Positions 1 through 10,000 are shown, counted from the first letter of the stretch. The stretch: 64,000 nt of DNA from Fortiea contorta PCC 7126 (GCF_000332295.1 NZ_KB235930.1:4491895-4555894); one strand, 5' to 3'. The notes: generated by a model from the letters alone, not told the origin. A program made the numbers and translations.

Positions 1-430
1 TATTGTAATTTCCGTAAGTCTTGTGGACTTTTCCTTGGGTTGCTAAAACTGCGGCGATGAGTTCTTTGGTAGTGGTTTTACCTACAGAACCTGTAACGCC
101 GATTACTGGTATTGAAAAGCGATCGCGCCACCATCTACCGATTTGTTGATAAGCTGCTAGGGTGTTTTCAACTTGTATGACTGGTAATCCCGGATTTTCG
201 TAGTCATAATCAACGATAGCGGCTAAAGCGCCCTGAGCGATCGCTGTGGGTACGAAATCATGTCCATCAAAATTTTCTCCCCGCAAAGCCACAAACACTT
301 CACCCGGTTTGAGGATACGGGTATCTGTCTGTAAACCACTGCTCAATTTTGCCAGAGTGTCTGCAGATAAATTTACAGACTGGGCGCAGAGTGCTTCAAC
401 TAGTTGGTTTAGGGTAGCAGAACAAGCCAT
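1..430 (-). CDS. murF: UDP-N-acetylmuramoyl-tripeptide--D-alanyl-D-alanine ligase, N-terminal part (runs off the left edge)
   Basis: MurF is the cytoplasmic Mur ligase that adds D-Ala-D-Ala to the UDP-MurNAc-tripeptide in peptidoglycan synthesis. The reverse strand opens with ATG at 428-430 and reads MACSATLNQLVEALCA. It continues through the N-terminal substrate-binding domain (TDTRILKPGEVFVALRGENFDG) to the ATP-binding P-loop GVTGSVGKTTTK, encoded near 65-100. About 143 codons are inside the window; the family is usually about 450 residues, so the catalytic and C-terminal domains lie outside. No other family fits the P-loop together with this N domain as well; MurE and MurC differ in the N domain. 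Confidence 0.93.
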   Translation of the reverse strand, partial: MACSATLNQLVEALCAQSVNLSADTLAKLSSGLQTDTRILKPGEVFVALRGENFDGHDFVPTAIAQGALAAIVDYDYENPGLPVIQVENTLAAYQQIGRWWRDRFSIPVIGVTGSVGKTTTKELIAAVLATQGKVHKTYGNYN

Positions 431-632
431 AAATGTAGATGACTGAGATAGGACTTAAGCAGGTGTCATATTTTTTCAGCCAAAGCGGTCAAGAGTCAAG
501 TGTAAATCGATTTTGGATTGAATCATCTTCTCATCCAAAATCCCAAATTTAAAATCAAAAATTTTGTTGTCCAAAAAACCTTGTTCCTGGACAACCTTTA
601 TCAATAATTATGCAATTTAAATCTTTAACAGC

Positions 633-1376
633 TTATTTAGCTTTCACTTGAGAAAATTTCTTGCGGTAAATCAGGTATGTTCCCACCAGTAGCGAACCCA
701 AAATACTTGGTGCTTCTGGGACATCTTTCGGTGGAGAAGATTGAGTATCTGAAGGGTTGATTCTGGCGTAAAAACCCGCTGTAATTTGATCTCCCTCTAA
801 AGCGGTAATTTCCGTATTCTGATTATTGGGGCTAAAACCTCCTATCTCCAATGTATAGTTGTTTCCCCCTAAAGAAAAACTAGGATTAGCCGATTTAAAG
901 AATTGCACAGAATCTGCGTTTTTGGGATCTCTCAGACCTACGCTGAGGTCGTTTAGTGTGTTTTTAAAGCTAAAAGATATGGGAAGAACTTGACTAGACT
1001 GAGCTTGATCACCAAAAGACATAGCTAAATTAAACGTCACCGCATCTACGCCAGTATCCGCATAAACGGTGCCATTCTGGTACGTAAAACTACCTATTTG
1101 GAACCAAGAACCAACATCTGCCAAAAATGAACTACCGGTGTAGACGAGTTGATTAGCCGGCGTTCCCGGTACAGGTTCTCCCCAGGTGAACGAGTTAGTA
1201 TTCACACCTGTATGTACTAGCTGAACATTGCTATCTACTACAGTTGGGTTTACCCATGTACCACTTGATTTCCCCGAAATAGTACCAGCTAGAGCCTGAC
1301 CAAGAAAACCAAATGTTGTCATGGCCAGAATCGAACAACTAGATAGAGTTGTAGCAAAAACCAAACTCAGTTTCAT
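633..1376 (-). CDS. exported PEP-CTERM protein, choice-of-anchor K type
   Basis: This is a 247-residue secreted protein of unknown role. Residues 1-30 form a signal peptide (MKLSLVFATTLSSCSILAMT, cleavage near ALA-GT). The body is rich in Thr, Ser, Asn and Gly and looks all-beta. It resembles the choice-of-anchor K type seen in cyanobacterial exported proteins (FSWGEPV-like and LxISFxFKNT patterns). The C-terminus has the PEP-CTERM sorting signal: VPEAP, then a hydrophobic stretch (SILGSLLVGTYLIY), then a basic tail (RKKFSQVKAK). In known systems an exosortase processes this tail for surface or exopolysaccharide association. No exosortase gene is visible nearby. It stands alone with gaps on both sides. 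Confidence 0.8.
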   Translation of the reverse strand: MKLSLVFATTLSSCSILAMTTFGFLGQALAGTISGKSSGTWVNPTVVDSNVQLVHTGVNTNSFTWGEPVPGTPANQLVYTGSSFLADVGSWFQIGSFTYQNGTVYADTGVDAVTFNLAMSFGDQAQSSQVLPISFSFKNTLNDLSVGLRDPKNADSVQFFKSANPSFSLGGNNYTLEIGGFSPNNQNTEITALEGDQITAGFYARINPSDTQSSPPKDVPEAPSILGSLLVGTYLIYRKKFSQVKAK

Positions 1377-1918
1377 ACTTAGGCTTTAACTCCTGTTGAG
1401 GAGTTTTTTAAAGTAGCAGCACTAAATACATTAGAAAATATACAGATAGTGTGCCAAGTAATTACTGTAATATTTATGAAAACTTTAATAGCAAGGGGTT
1501 TTTCTTGTTGAATTCTTTATATAATTAATCTTTCCGGGTAAGTAATTACTGAAAAATTAGGTATTTACTCTCAAAAGTATATTTTAAAGATGCTATCTAT
1601 TAGATAAAAGGTTTTGCGGATGAAGGACAATGAGCAATAAGTAAAAGGGAACAGGGAACAGGGAACAGTAAACCGCCCACAATTCCACTCTGCTTTAAAC
1701 CTTTACTTTTTTTGGTAAAAACAATTAAATTGGCAATTAAGCAACTGGTATAGACATTGGGGTCAATAGTTCAATTTTTTTTGATTTTGGACGATTTTTA
1801 CCAAAAAATATGACGCTGGCGTTAGTCTTACAAATAATTCGGTGAGATTGCTGGAATAACTAATCCGGTTAACAATTATCAAAAACAGGCGAAAAAGTAG
1901 GGAGATGTAATCAAAAAG
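1377..1918. other. intergenic region with a short heptamer repeat
   Basis: This 542-base stretch lies between two divergently read genes and should carry both promoters. It is AT-rich. At 1648-1670 there are three head-to-tail copies of a GGGAACA heptamer, the type of short tandem repeat known from heterocystous cyanobacteria. I see no convincing open frame or RNA gene. Confidence 0.5.
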
Positions 1919-2284
1919 ATGGAAGCATTCGTCACTGATTTGACGACTGTATTAGCAACAGCAGTTGATATCTTCACTGGTATAGTTATTGCTTTAGCTG
2001 TTGTGGAAGCTATATTGCGAATTTTAGTGGTTTTTTTCACTCGCCGGAAACCCCTGAATGAGGCTAAAGAAGAAATTAGGTTGACACTGGGGATGTGGCT
2101 GGCTTTAGCACTAGAATTCGCTTTAGCGGCTGATATTTTACGCAGCACTATTGCACCATCTTGGGATGCAATTGGTAAGCTAGCAGCCATCATCGGGTTG
2201 AGAACTATTTTAAATTACTTCCTCGCGAAAGAAATCCAGCAAGCAAAACAGAAAAAGAGCTACATTGACCATGAATCTCTTTAA
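1919..2284 (+). CDS. DUF1622-like small membrane protein (first of a pair)
   Basis: This is a 121-residue integral membrane protein with three likely membrane segments (about residues 15-40, 55-72 and 83-103). The pattern of a charged cytoplasmic loop (RRKPLNEAKEEIRLTLG), then a conserved Leu/Ala-rich helix (ALEFALAADILRSTIAPSW) and an LR-containing helix (IIGLRTILNYFLAKEI), fits the DUF1622 family of unknown function. The downstream gene has the same layout and overlaps this one by 14 bases, so the two are probably translated together and may form a heteromer. The start is ATG, preceded by a GGGAGAT stretch. Confidence 0.7.
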   Translation: MEAFVTDLTTVLATAVDIFTGIVIALAVVEAILRILVVFFTRRKPLNEAKEEIRLTLGMWLALALEFALAADILRSTIAPSWDAIGKLAAIIGLRTILNYFLAKEIQQAKQKKSYIDHESL

Positions 2285-2585
2285 TTTTTCTGTATGGGCG
2301 GCAATTATTCAGTTGTTGGGTGCTATGGTAATTGGCAGTTATGCGATCGCTGCAACCATTTCGCTACTACCCAACCGCAATGTTGACCGAGCAAGGCTGT
2401 TAATTGCTCAAGGAGTCATCACTAGCTTAAGTTTAATGGTCGCAGCCACTTTGTTAAAGACAATTTATCTGCGAACTTGGAAACAAATTTTAATTTTTAG
2501 TGTGATTCTCGCCTTGCGTATATTTCTCAAAAAATTATTTGTTTGGGAGAGAGGGCAAATTTTGGCGCTAAAATCTCGCACTTGA
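2271..2585 (+). CDS. DUF1622-like small membrane protein (second of a pair)
   Basis: This is a 104-residue hydrophobic protein with three likely membrane segments. Its second half (RLLIAQGVITSLSLMVAATL, then a W and ILALRIFLKKLF) lines up with the second half of the upstream protein: R..LxxG, an Ala/Leu helix, a single Trp, then LRxxL. The pair therefore looks like an ancient tandem duplication. I chose ATG at 2271 because the in-frame TTG at 2265 has no better ribosome site. The start lies inside the upstream gene (14-base overlap), which indicates translational coupling. The function of the family is unknown. Confidence 0.65.
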   Translation: MNLFNFSVWAAIIQLLGAMVIGSYAIAATISLLPNRNVDRARLLIAQGVITSLSLMVAATLLKTIYLRTWKQILIFSVILALRIFLKKLFVWERGQILALKSRT

Positions 2586-2732
2586 GCTATCAGGCGCTGT
2601 GGTTGATCTAAAACTCTGGAGCTTTGTGCTTTTGCATTCCTAAATTACAGAGGAGCCGAAGGACAAAGTATCTCAAATTTCTGCCCTCCATCTCCTCTGC
2701 TGACACTTAAAAGTGCGATCGCCAAAATTACG

Positions 2733-3989
2733 TTAAGGTGCTAAAGCGTTACCACGAATTAAACTACCTATGGTTTTGGCTGTAATTTTTAGTTGGGTGA
2801 TGGGGTTAGCGGGGACAACTGTTTTATACAAATAGCTATCGAATGTGAGCTTTTGCACATCCAAGTCACCGCACATTTCCACAAACGCTTCGCGGGTAGC
2901 ATCGGAACGATAGAATACAGTTTGCAGGATGTCCAATACTTTGTAGGTAAGTCCGTATTTTTTATCCCAGCGCTTCAAGTAGACTTTGAGGTCATTCTCT
3001 GTAGGAATACGGCTACCACTATTAGAAGCTTCCACAATAGTTTCCGCACACATCCGCCCAGATTTGGCGGCGAAGTAGATACCTTCTCCAGAAGATTTGG
3101 TTACATAACCTGCAGCATCTCCCACTAAAGCGATGCGTCCGACAACCCGACGGGGACGGGGATGTTCGGGGATGGGGTGGGCTTCGACTTTAATAATTTT
3201 ACCGCCTGCGAGTTTTTCAATAGCGCGGGCGCGGATACCAGCTTGCAATTGCTTGATGCTGGCTTTATGTACCTGCATTGTCCCAGTACCGACAGCTACG
3301 TGGTCATATTTGGGGAATACCCAAGCATAGAAGTCAGTAGAAACATCGTCGCCGACATACATTTCCGCGAGGTCGTTATAGTATGCCATTTTGTCTTCGG
3401 GTAGACGAATTCGCTCTTGAAAGGCGATCGCATAATTATAATCCCCAGCGTCCATTTCTTTAGCAATGCGGGAATTTGCTCCATCCGCCCCGATAACCAA
3501 ATCCACCTTCAGGGTTTTAGCTATCCCTTGCGCTCCACCTTCTGTGTGGTCAACATAATGGATGGTGTAGGGGTCAGTATTATTACCGGGTATATCGAGT
3601 TTATGAACGGTAGCATTAATTAAAATTGCACCTAATTTAGCCGCCCGTTCCCGCAGAAACCCATCTAGGACTTCACGGCGACACATACCGATATATTCAT
3701 CTTCATTGATCAGATTGATATCCACCTCTCGATTCGAGGGGGAAATCATTTTCATCTTTCGCACCCGGCGATCGATAATTTCTGGTGGTAGATCAAATTC
3801 ACTCACCATACATAAGGGAATCGCCCCGCCACAAGGCTTGGCGTTGTCTAGCTTCCGCTCTATCAGGTAAGTTTCAATTCCAGCTTTTGCCAGTGTCTCA
3901 GCGGCAGATGAACCAGCTGGGCCTGAACCAACAACAGCAACCCGTAGTGTCAAAGGTTTTCTCCCAATCTTCACATTTACCGAGAGCAT
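2733..3989 (-). CDS. chlP: geranylgeranyl reductase (chlorophyll/tocopherol pathway)
   Basis: ChlP is an FAD-dependent reductase that uses NADPH to saturate the geranylgeranyl chain (as diphosphate or on chlorophyllide) to phytyl for chlorophyll a and tocopherol. The product is 418 residues. The N-terminal Rossmann motif is VVGSGPAGSSAAE (about residues 19-31), followed by IERK and the family signature AKPCGGAIPLCMVSEFDLP. A second dinucleotide motif, VIGADGANSRIAK, is near residue 165, and the FAD-binding GRIALVGDAAGYV is near residue 290. The ATG at 3989 gives MLSVNVKIGRKPLTLRVAVV. Many cyanobacterial ChlP proteins begin at MTLRVAVVG, so an in-frame TTG about 13 codons in may be the real start. 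It is monocistronic. Confidence 0.95.
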   Translation of the reverse strand: MLSVNVKIGRKPLTLRVAVVGSGPAGSSAAETLAKAGIETYLIERKLDNAKPCGGAIPLCMVSEFDLPPEIIDRRVRKMKMISPSNREVDINLINEDEYIGMCRREVLDGFLRERAAKLGAILINATVHKLDIPGNNTDPYTIHYVDHTEGGAQGIAKTLKVDLVIGADGANSRIAKEMDAGDYNYAIAFQERIRLPEDKMAYYNDLAEMYVGDDVSTDFYAWVFPKYDHVAVGTGTMQVHKASIKQLQAGIRARAIEKLAGGKIIKVEAHPIPEHPRPRRVVGRIALVGDAAGYVTKSSGEGIYFAAKSGRMCAETIVEASNSGSRIPTENDLKVYLKRWDKKYGLTYKVLDILQTVFYRSDATREAFVEMCGDLDVQKLTFDSYLYKTVVPANPITQLKITAKTIGSLIRGNALAP

Positions 3990-4195
3990 CGTACCACGGA
4001 GTTTTGACTGTTTTCGCGCTCTACCACTCGGTTTGGAGATAAACGCAATATTCCTTAATTTTTCGATACGAAGTACTCACTGCTGGAGGAAGTTAAACCG
4101 AATAAATGTGCGTATTGTCATCATGCTCCGATTAGATGTTTAATAAGCTACCATTTATAATTAAGTAATTTGATGCTCAGTCGAGAAGTTGAGTT

Positions 4196-4933
4196 ATGGC
4201 TATGCGAGACGCAGACAATGATCGTCGTAAAAATCGCCCTGTCAATAATCCTCACCCGCCTGCAAAAGAACCACTTTCTTATCATGAGCTTAAACAGTTG
4301 TTGATGAATGCTCGCGCTGATCGTGATAAATATCAAAAAGAATATCAGGAAGCTGTATCCCAACGTAATGAATGGGAACAACGCGCCAAGGAAAATCAAG
4401 AATCTGCTGCTCAACTTGTTCTTGTTCAACAAAAGATTCAAACTTATCAAGTAGAAGTTGATGAGCTAAAAGAACGTGTAGAACAAAATTATCAACTATT
4501 TCTTGATGGACAACAAAGTTATCAACATACTCTCTCGCTCTACCATGAAGAAAAAGCGAGAGCGACTGAATTACTTACTCAATATGAAGCAGCAAACTCT
4601 GAGCGTGACAGGTATTTAACTTTATATAATGAAACGAAAGCCGAACTCAAATATGAGCGGCGTTCAAAGGCGAGTATTAAGGGATGGGAAACTCGCCGTA
4701 AAGCCGAGAACGCCAGACTAAAGCAGGAAATCAGTCAGATGGTTGTGTTATTGCGTGAGTCTCTTGCAAGTAAAGATGAAGCTGTAAATAACCTCTACTT
4801 GGTAGCGGAGCGTATGGATCGGATTCAATCTTTGGTTGATTCGGCGACAGAAGAAACTACAAATAGTCCTGTAGGTTTGGTACAGAAGTTTAGACGTATA
4901 TGGCTGGCAATTAAAGATATCCTTGCTGAATAG
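4196..4933 (+). CDS. long coiled-coil protein of unknown function
   Basis: I do not recognise this 245-residue protein. It has a polar, basic N-terminus (RDADNDRRKNRPVNNPHPP). From about residue 30 to 215 it is almost entirely Glu/Gln/Lys/Arg-rich heptad-like sequence, a continuous coiled coil. The middle contains SIKGWETRRKAEN (about residues 161-173), a basic patch that could contact nucleic acid or membrane. The C-terminal 30 residues (VGLVQKFRRIWLAIKDILAE) look amphipathic. There is no signal peptide. The next gene follows after 12 bases, so the two form an operon and may encode a partner pair. A second ATG two codons downstream could also be used. Confidence 0.7.
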   Translation: MAMRDADNDRRKNRPVNNPHPPAKEPLSYHELKQLLMNARADRDKYQKEYQEAVSQRNEWEQRAKENQESAAQLVLVQQKIQTYQVEVDELKERVEQNYQLFLDGQQSYQHTLSLYHEEKARATELLTQYEAANSERDRYLTLYNETKAELKYERRSKASIKGWETRRKAENARLKQEISQMVVLLRESLASKDEAVNNLYLVAERMDRIQSLVDSATEETTNSPVGLVQKFRRIWLAIKDILAE

Positions 4934-4945
4934 AAAAGCGTCATT

Positions 4946-5488
4946 ATGAATAAAGAATCCATACCAAACCAACGAACTCAACGAAAACCAAAGTTGGGCG
5001 ATCAAATTCGCAATATTGCTGATCGGCTTAAGCAAGAAACTGATGTGCAAATAAAAGCCACTTCTCGAATTTTAGGAGCCGCTGCTCAGATTTCGGAAAA
5101 TTATGACAAACTTCTTGATGAAGTGGTTGATATGGTTGAGGAAGACCTTAACCAACAACTCCAGATAAGTCAAAAACATTATTACACCGTCGATATTCTC
5201 AAGCAGAAGTTTAAAACATTACGCGAGGCAAAGAATCACTTTCAACTGAAAGCCAATAGTTGGGAATCTCTTGTTACTAAATTAAATGATCCTGCTTTCC
5301 AAAAGCTGAAGACTAACAATGATTTTTGGTCAGAATCAGATTTGGGAAATAACCGTAAGAAAAAAGTTAAACAGAATATTCAAGGGGTGACTGTTCTTTT
5401 AGATCCCGATGTTGCAGAAATTTTTAAAGATTCTGCGTCAGTAAACGCTGCTCTACGTTCTTTAATCACAAATAAAAATAATTTTTAG
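4946..5488 (+). CDS. hypothetical protein with C-terminal DPDVAEIF motif
   Basis: This 180-residue protein is of unknown function. The N-terminus is basic and helical (RTQRKPKLGDQIRNIADRL), and the middle is helical and coiled-coil-like. The last 30 residues read VTVLLDPDVAEIFKDS and SVNAALRSLI. That is a short motif seen at the ends of many small cyanobacterial proteins, often next to toxin-antitoxin genes, where it resembles a ribbon-helix-helix unit (strand, then two helices). By that comparison the protein could bind DNA or dimerise through its tail; this is inference. It follows the coiled-coil gene by 12 bases and is probably co-transcribed with it. Confidence 0.65.
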   Translation: MNKESIPNQRTQRKPKLGDQIRNIADRLKQETDVQIKATSRILGAAAQISENYDKLLDEVVDMVEEDLNQQLQISQKHYYTVDILKQKFKTLREAKNHFQLKANSWESLVTKLNDPAFQKLKTNNDFWSESDLGNNRKKKVKQNIQGVTVLLDPDVAEIFKDSASVNAALRSLITNKNNF

Positions 5489-5559
5489 CCAGAGCAAAAT
5501 TGACCTTGTATAGATTCAGATGCCAGATTATGGCAAAGTGACACATAGTAGCACATAAA

Positions 5560-6000
5560 ATGCAAATTACCTTAGTTGATTCTCTTTCTAGACAAGTCGG
5601 CGTGGCTGCAATTACTGGATATCAAAAACATATTTCCCCACACAAAGGCTTTGTGTGCGCTCATCGGGTTTTATACGGCGGTGACTCTTGCTCTGGGTAT
5701 ATTAAGCGCATGGTTGCTCAACATGGGTTTAAGGTTGCACTTGTCAAGTCCCGTGAAAGATTTCAAGCGTGCAAACAAGCTTATCAAACTTTGCGATCGC
5801 AATCTGAAAAAGAGGAAAAATCAGATTCTCCCTCACCTAAAAAAGACCCATTATTCGGTAGTGACGGTGCTTACTGTGTTGAGTGTGCAGATGTGGGCTG
5901 TAACTGTGTTGAAGTTGTCAGCCTCATCCCTGATTCTAGTTCTCTTGATTGTGGTGGGCTAGATTGTGGCGTCCTCGATTGTGGTAGTTGTGGAGGTTGA
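5560..6000 (+). CDS. yidD: YidD-like membrane protein insertion efficiency factor with a Cys-rich tail
   Basis: This is a 146-residue protein. Residues 17-80 carry the YidD pattern: ITGYQKHISPHKGFVCAHRV, then the SCSGYIKRMVAQHGF block, a region in which classical YidD has CRFxPTCSxYAxExI. YidD helps the YidC insertase place proteins in the membrane. This form lacks the classical Pro-His rich end. It has instead a charged linker (SEKEEKSDSPSPKKD) and a tail with repeated DCG units (residues about 115-146, nine Cys in all) that could bind metal or form disulfides. It is not next to rnpA or yidC as in many bacteria. An alternative frame within the gene is a shadow. Confidence 0.75.
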   Translation: MQITLVDSLSRQVGVAAITGYQKHISPHKGFVCAHRVLYGGDSCSGYIKRMVAQHGFKVALVKSRERFQACKQAYQTLRSQSEKEEKSDSPSPKKDPLFGSDGAYCVECADVGCNCVEVVSLIPDSSSLDCGGLDCGVLDCGSCGG

Positions 6001-6070
6001 ATCAAGAGCGATGGGTCTAGATGTCGTCAACTTGTCGAAGGATGGATAACTGATTTTTTCATGTTCTCTT

Positions 6071-6949
6071 TCATTGAAATTTTGACTGCAAATCATTCTG
6101 CAATGCTTCAATTGTGTTCGCTACAACAATGCTACGTAAAACAGCTTTCAACAACTCTAGATCGGAAATTTGTGTAATTTGTGGCATTAATTCTAAGCCG
6201 TCGCTACCAAATTTTACCTCTAAACTCATGGCAATATTAGACAATATTTCGTCTCGCCGTCCGCGTTCTTCTCCACGTCGTTCAATTTCCTGATACCAGG
6301 GTGACTCACGTAAAACGGCCATATCCCACCTCATGATTTCCTGAACTAATGTACTCTCTAGCACAAAGGTTGCAAAAAATGCTAGCACTGTTTCCAGTTG
6401 ATTTAACTGTTCATCAGCACGCAAAATTCGCAGGGCTTCTCTAATTGTAGACTCGTTCTCGCCGCCTTGAAGAATCGGGACAAACGGTAGCAATGAAGGT
6501 AATGGTTGGTCAAAGACAAGATTGACATCTACTTCCCATAAATTAATTACACGATAATCTTGAGTGGCTTTTAATCCAGCAATATCTGATGCAAATCTAT
6601 TAGGTATTTCTTCGTCACCTGTTTTGAGAATATTAATTAATACTGGATATGTCGGTAACTGATATTTTTCTTCGGCTAATGCTGTATACGCACGCATCCG
6701 TCGTGGCATTTTGGATGAAGGACGCAGTTGTAATTCGTTAAGGACTAAGAATTCACCGTACTGTTGGCTGGTAGCACGGATTAATACATCACTCTCTCTG
6801 CTAATCCACTGAAATTCCGCATTGAGAATTTCTCTAGCAACAATATCGGGTATATTTGTTACCCATTTTACCCAGTTATCGGGTGCAAGACTAATTAACT
6901 TTTTAGTACTGACATCAGCTGGTTTTACCATTGAAGGTCTGCTCGGCAA
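6071..6949 (-). CDS. Rpn-family recombination-promoting nuclease / PD-(D/E)XK transposase-like protein
   Basis: This 292-residue protein belongs to the cyanobacterial branch of the Rpn/transposase-31-like PD-(D/E)XK nuclease group. The N-terminus ADVSTKKLISLAPDNWVKWV is typical of that branch. The nuclease core reads ESDVLIRATSQQYGEFLVLN followed by ELQLR, giving the Asp and the ExQ motif about residues 53-74. The C-terminus has a charged stretch (EIERRGEERGRRDEIL) and a helical tail, as in DUF4351-bearing relatives. Members are scattered in cyanobacterial genomes; RpnA-E of E. coli promote RecA-independent recombination. It is a stand-alone gene read toward the YidD gene's end. Confidence 0.75.
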   Translation of the reverse strand: MPSRPSMVKPADVSTKKLISLAPDNWVKWVTNIPDIVAREILNAEFQWISRESDVLIRATSQQYGEFLVLNELQLRPSSKMPRRMRAYTALAEEKYQLPTYPVLINILKTGDEEIPNRFASDIAGLKATQDYRVINLWEVDVNLVFDQPLPSLLPFVPILQGGENESTIREALRILRADEQLNQLETVLAFFATFVLESTLVQEIMRWDMAVLRESPWYQEIERRGEERGRRDEILSNIAMSLEVKFGSDGLELMPQITQISDLELLKAVLRSIVVANTIEALQNDLQSKFQ

Positions 6950-7002
6950 TTTAATATACCAATAAGAAGTTTAACCGCTCTGGGGATAGTTTACCGACGC
7001 TT

Positions 7003-7036
7003 TCAATAAAAAAGCCTCCGAAAATTAGGAGGCTTA
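7003..7036 (-). terminator. intrinsic terminator of the 1036-residue membrane protein gene
   Basis: On the minus strand an 8-bp stem AAGCCTCC/GGAGGCTT with an 8-base loop is followed at once by a T run (TTTTTTATT). It begins about 29 bases after the stop codon at 7065. Confidence 0.85.
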
Positions 7037-7064
7037 AAAGTTTTGCGGAGACTTTTGAATCAAG

Positions 7065-10000
7065 CTACACAATCACAGCAGTGGCTCCACCTAGGGCTGA
7101 GAAAATCGCGGAGACGATGGCTGTGGCGAACAGCCACCAGGCGGCTGTAGCTGCGGCTTTGCGGGTTTCTTCTGCTTGGCGCTGGGCTTGATGTTTGACT
7201 TCTTCCAAACGGCGCTGGGCTTCGTGTTGTAGGCGTTCGGCTCGTTCCAAGACGGTGTTGCGGGCGCGTTCAATTTGGTCGATAATCCTGTTAGCATCTG
7301 CCTCGGAGATATCTTCACGGGAACTCATGATGGCGACTAGGGTATCGCGGTTGAATGCAGATAAGCGATCGCGCAGAGCATCAAACCCGGCTTGCGGATC
7401 GGCGAACAACTGACGCACATCACGCTTAATGCCGTCGTAGTTGAGTTCTGGGCGGTCTAGGGAGTTAAGATAATAGCGGATACGGTCGAAAATGCTGTCA
7501 ATAGCATCTTGGATTTGCCGTTGGATACCCCGCACTTGTTCGACGAATTGATCCCGTACTGAGACGATATTATCAGCAATCCGGGCGGCTTCTTCGTCAG
7601 AAATATCTTCCCGAATTTTCAGCAAAGCAACGATTGTGGAACGGTCGAAATGGGAAAGGCGATCGCTAAAATTTTCAATTCCCACCCGTGGATCATGTAA
7701 CAATAGTTGCACATCCCGCTTGATAGCTTCGGGGTTGAGTTCTTCTTTCCCAGTCCACCGCAGATATTCTTCCAAATAAGCTTGGAAATTTCTCACTCTT
7801 TGCTGTGTCCGTGTAGCCAAGCGGCGAGGAGCGCGGATGATATTCCGAATCGAGTTTTGCATGGAGTCAATAATCTGATTCACTTGCTCCTCGCTCAAAT
7901 CTTGCCGTTGACTCAGCAATTTTACGAGTGTATCTCGGTCTATTTGTGACAATCGACGACGGAGCGCTGTAGCTCCCTCTTGGGGGTTTTCAAACAGGCG
8001 ATGGAAATCTCGTTGAATTCCTTCTGGGTTGAGTTCTGCTTTCCCAGTATTACGCAGGTAATCTGCAATTGTAGTGGTAACAGAATCGTATTGATCCTTG
8101 GCTTTTTCTATCGCTGCTTGCGGTGCGTGACGGACATTACGCCAAGATTCCTCAACAGTATCAACGGTTTGATTGATTTGATATTCGCTAAAACCTTCTC
8201 GCTGACTCAGTAATTTTACTAGAGTATCACGGTCAAAACGAGACAGTCTCGCTTGAATCGCCGCCGTGCCAGCTTGGGGATCTGCTAACAGTTGTTTGAG
8301 ATCAGCGCGAATACCATCAGGATTGAGTTCTGCTTTACCAGTACTACGCAGATATGACTCAACATTTAACCACAAGGATTCTGCTTGGTATTTTGCTTGT
8401 TCTGCTAGTCCTTTCGATTCTACTAAAGCGCGATCGCGTTGGGCTTCTAAATCATCCAAAATTCTATCCAGTTCCTCTGGCTGAATATCATTGCGTTCCC
8501 AGAGAATCTTCCGTAGTTCCTGACGATCAAGTCGTGCGAGTCGCCGTGAGAGAGTTTCATAATCAGCATCTGAGTCTACTAACAAAGGTTGAAAACGCTG
8601 CTCAATTCCTGCTGGCGTCAAATCTGCTTTGTTGGTGACGAGGAGATAACTTTCCACTCGTCGCTGCAAATCTTCGGCTAATTCTCTTTCTTCCGTAGCG
8701 GTGACACTCACCAGTACTGCTTGGCGGACTGCTTCTAAGCGATCGCTCACTCGCCGAATTTGGTTTTGGGTCAGCAGCCCCCGCTGTTGTAGAATATTCA
8801 CGAAATCTTGGCGAGAAAGTCGTTGTAATTCCCGGCGCACTGTTCCCGGATCAGCCGCAGGATCATAAATTACATTCCGAAATTCATCAGCCATCTGTTC
8901 CTGGCTTAATTGCCAAGCATAGGTATTAGAGAGGTAGTTTTCCACATCAGCGCGAATCGGGCTGTATGGTGCTGATGGTGTTGGTAGTCCTAGTTTATCA
9001 GCTTGTTCGGTGGCTTTGTCTTTGGCTGTTACCAGTGTTTGCCAGATTTTTTCCACATCAAAATCAGACAAATCTGTTCTACCTAAGACCACCCCAGTGA
9101 GTGCAGATATCGCTTGCTGGACTGTTTGTTGAATCGGGCCAGCCTTGGTGTCTGCTGTTTTCGCGGGGCGGATATCTGCAATCAGGCGATCAAGTTTATT
9201 GCTGAGTTCATCGGTCTTTGTTTGTCCGGGTTTGAGCGATTTGAGATACTCAGTTAATTCGCCCAACCGATCTGGTGTTGGTTGTTGCTGACTCACAACC
9301 TGCTGCCAAATACCGTATAAACTATCAGCTATGCGGTTAACTTCTTTTTTGGACAAGTCAGTGCGATCGCTCACTAACTCAATAAACTTTTGGCGATCAA
9401 TATTGCGGAGGTCTGGACTATTGGCAATTTCTTTAAATTTTGGATCGCTGAGTAAATTTTCAAACTCGTTGCGAATCTTCGATATATCTAGCTCCGGGGG
9501 ACGCAATTTATCTAAGTAATCTTCCACAGTTTCCGCGAGATTTGTAGTATCAATCGTCCCACTTAATTCTCGACGAACTGCAGATGCAGCAGCTTCAGCT
9601 GTTGCTACTACTTGGTTATTGACAGCTTTCGCTCCCAGTGCGGCGGTAGCAGTTCCCAAAATTGCTTGAAAACCCGAAGTGGCTGTATTAAATACTGAAC
9701 CAATCAAGGAACCAACAGTCGTGGAACTCACCCACACCAATAATAAGAAATATGCACCCCAAATCACCAAGCCCAAAGTCGCTCCTAGACCGGGGTCTAA
9801 AATTACAAGACTCAATTTGACAGCCAAGAACGAAGCAATTAACAGCGCAAGTGTGACAGAAACTAATGTCCAAATCCCCAGCGCTGTACCAATTTTGCGA
9901 ATCGTACCGCCAAAACTTCCCCCTTCCTCAACATTTGCATCCGAGTCGGATGGCCGCCCTAGGTAAGAAATACCAGCAGCAAGGGAGAGGTTTGTCAATA

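Noticed and set aside
5576-5962. Hydrophobic open frame overlapping the YidD-like gene
   Set aside because: It lies in another frame of a gene with clear family motifs, so it is a shadow.
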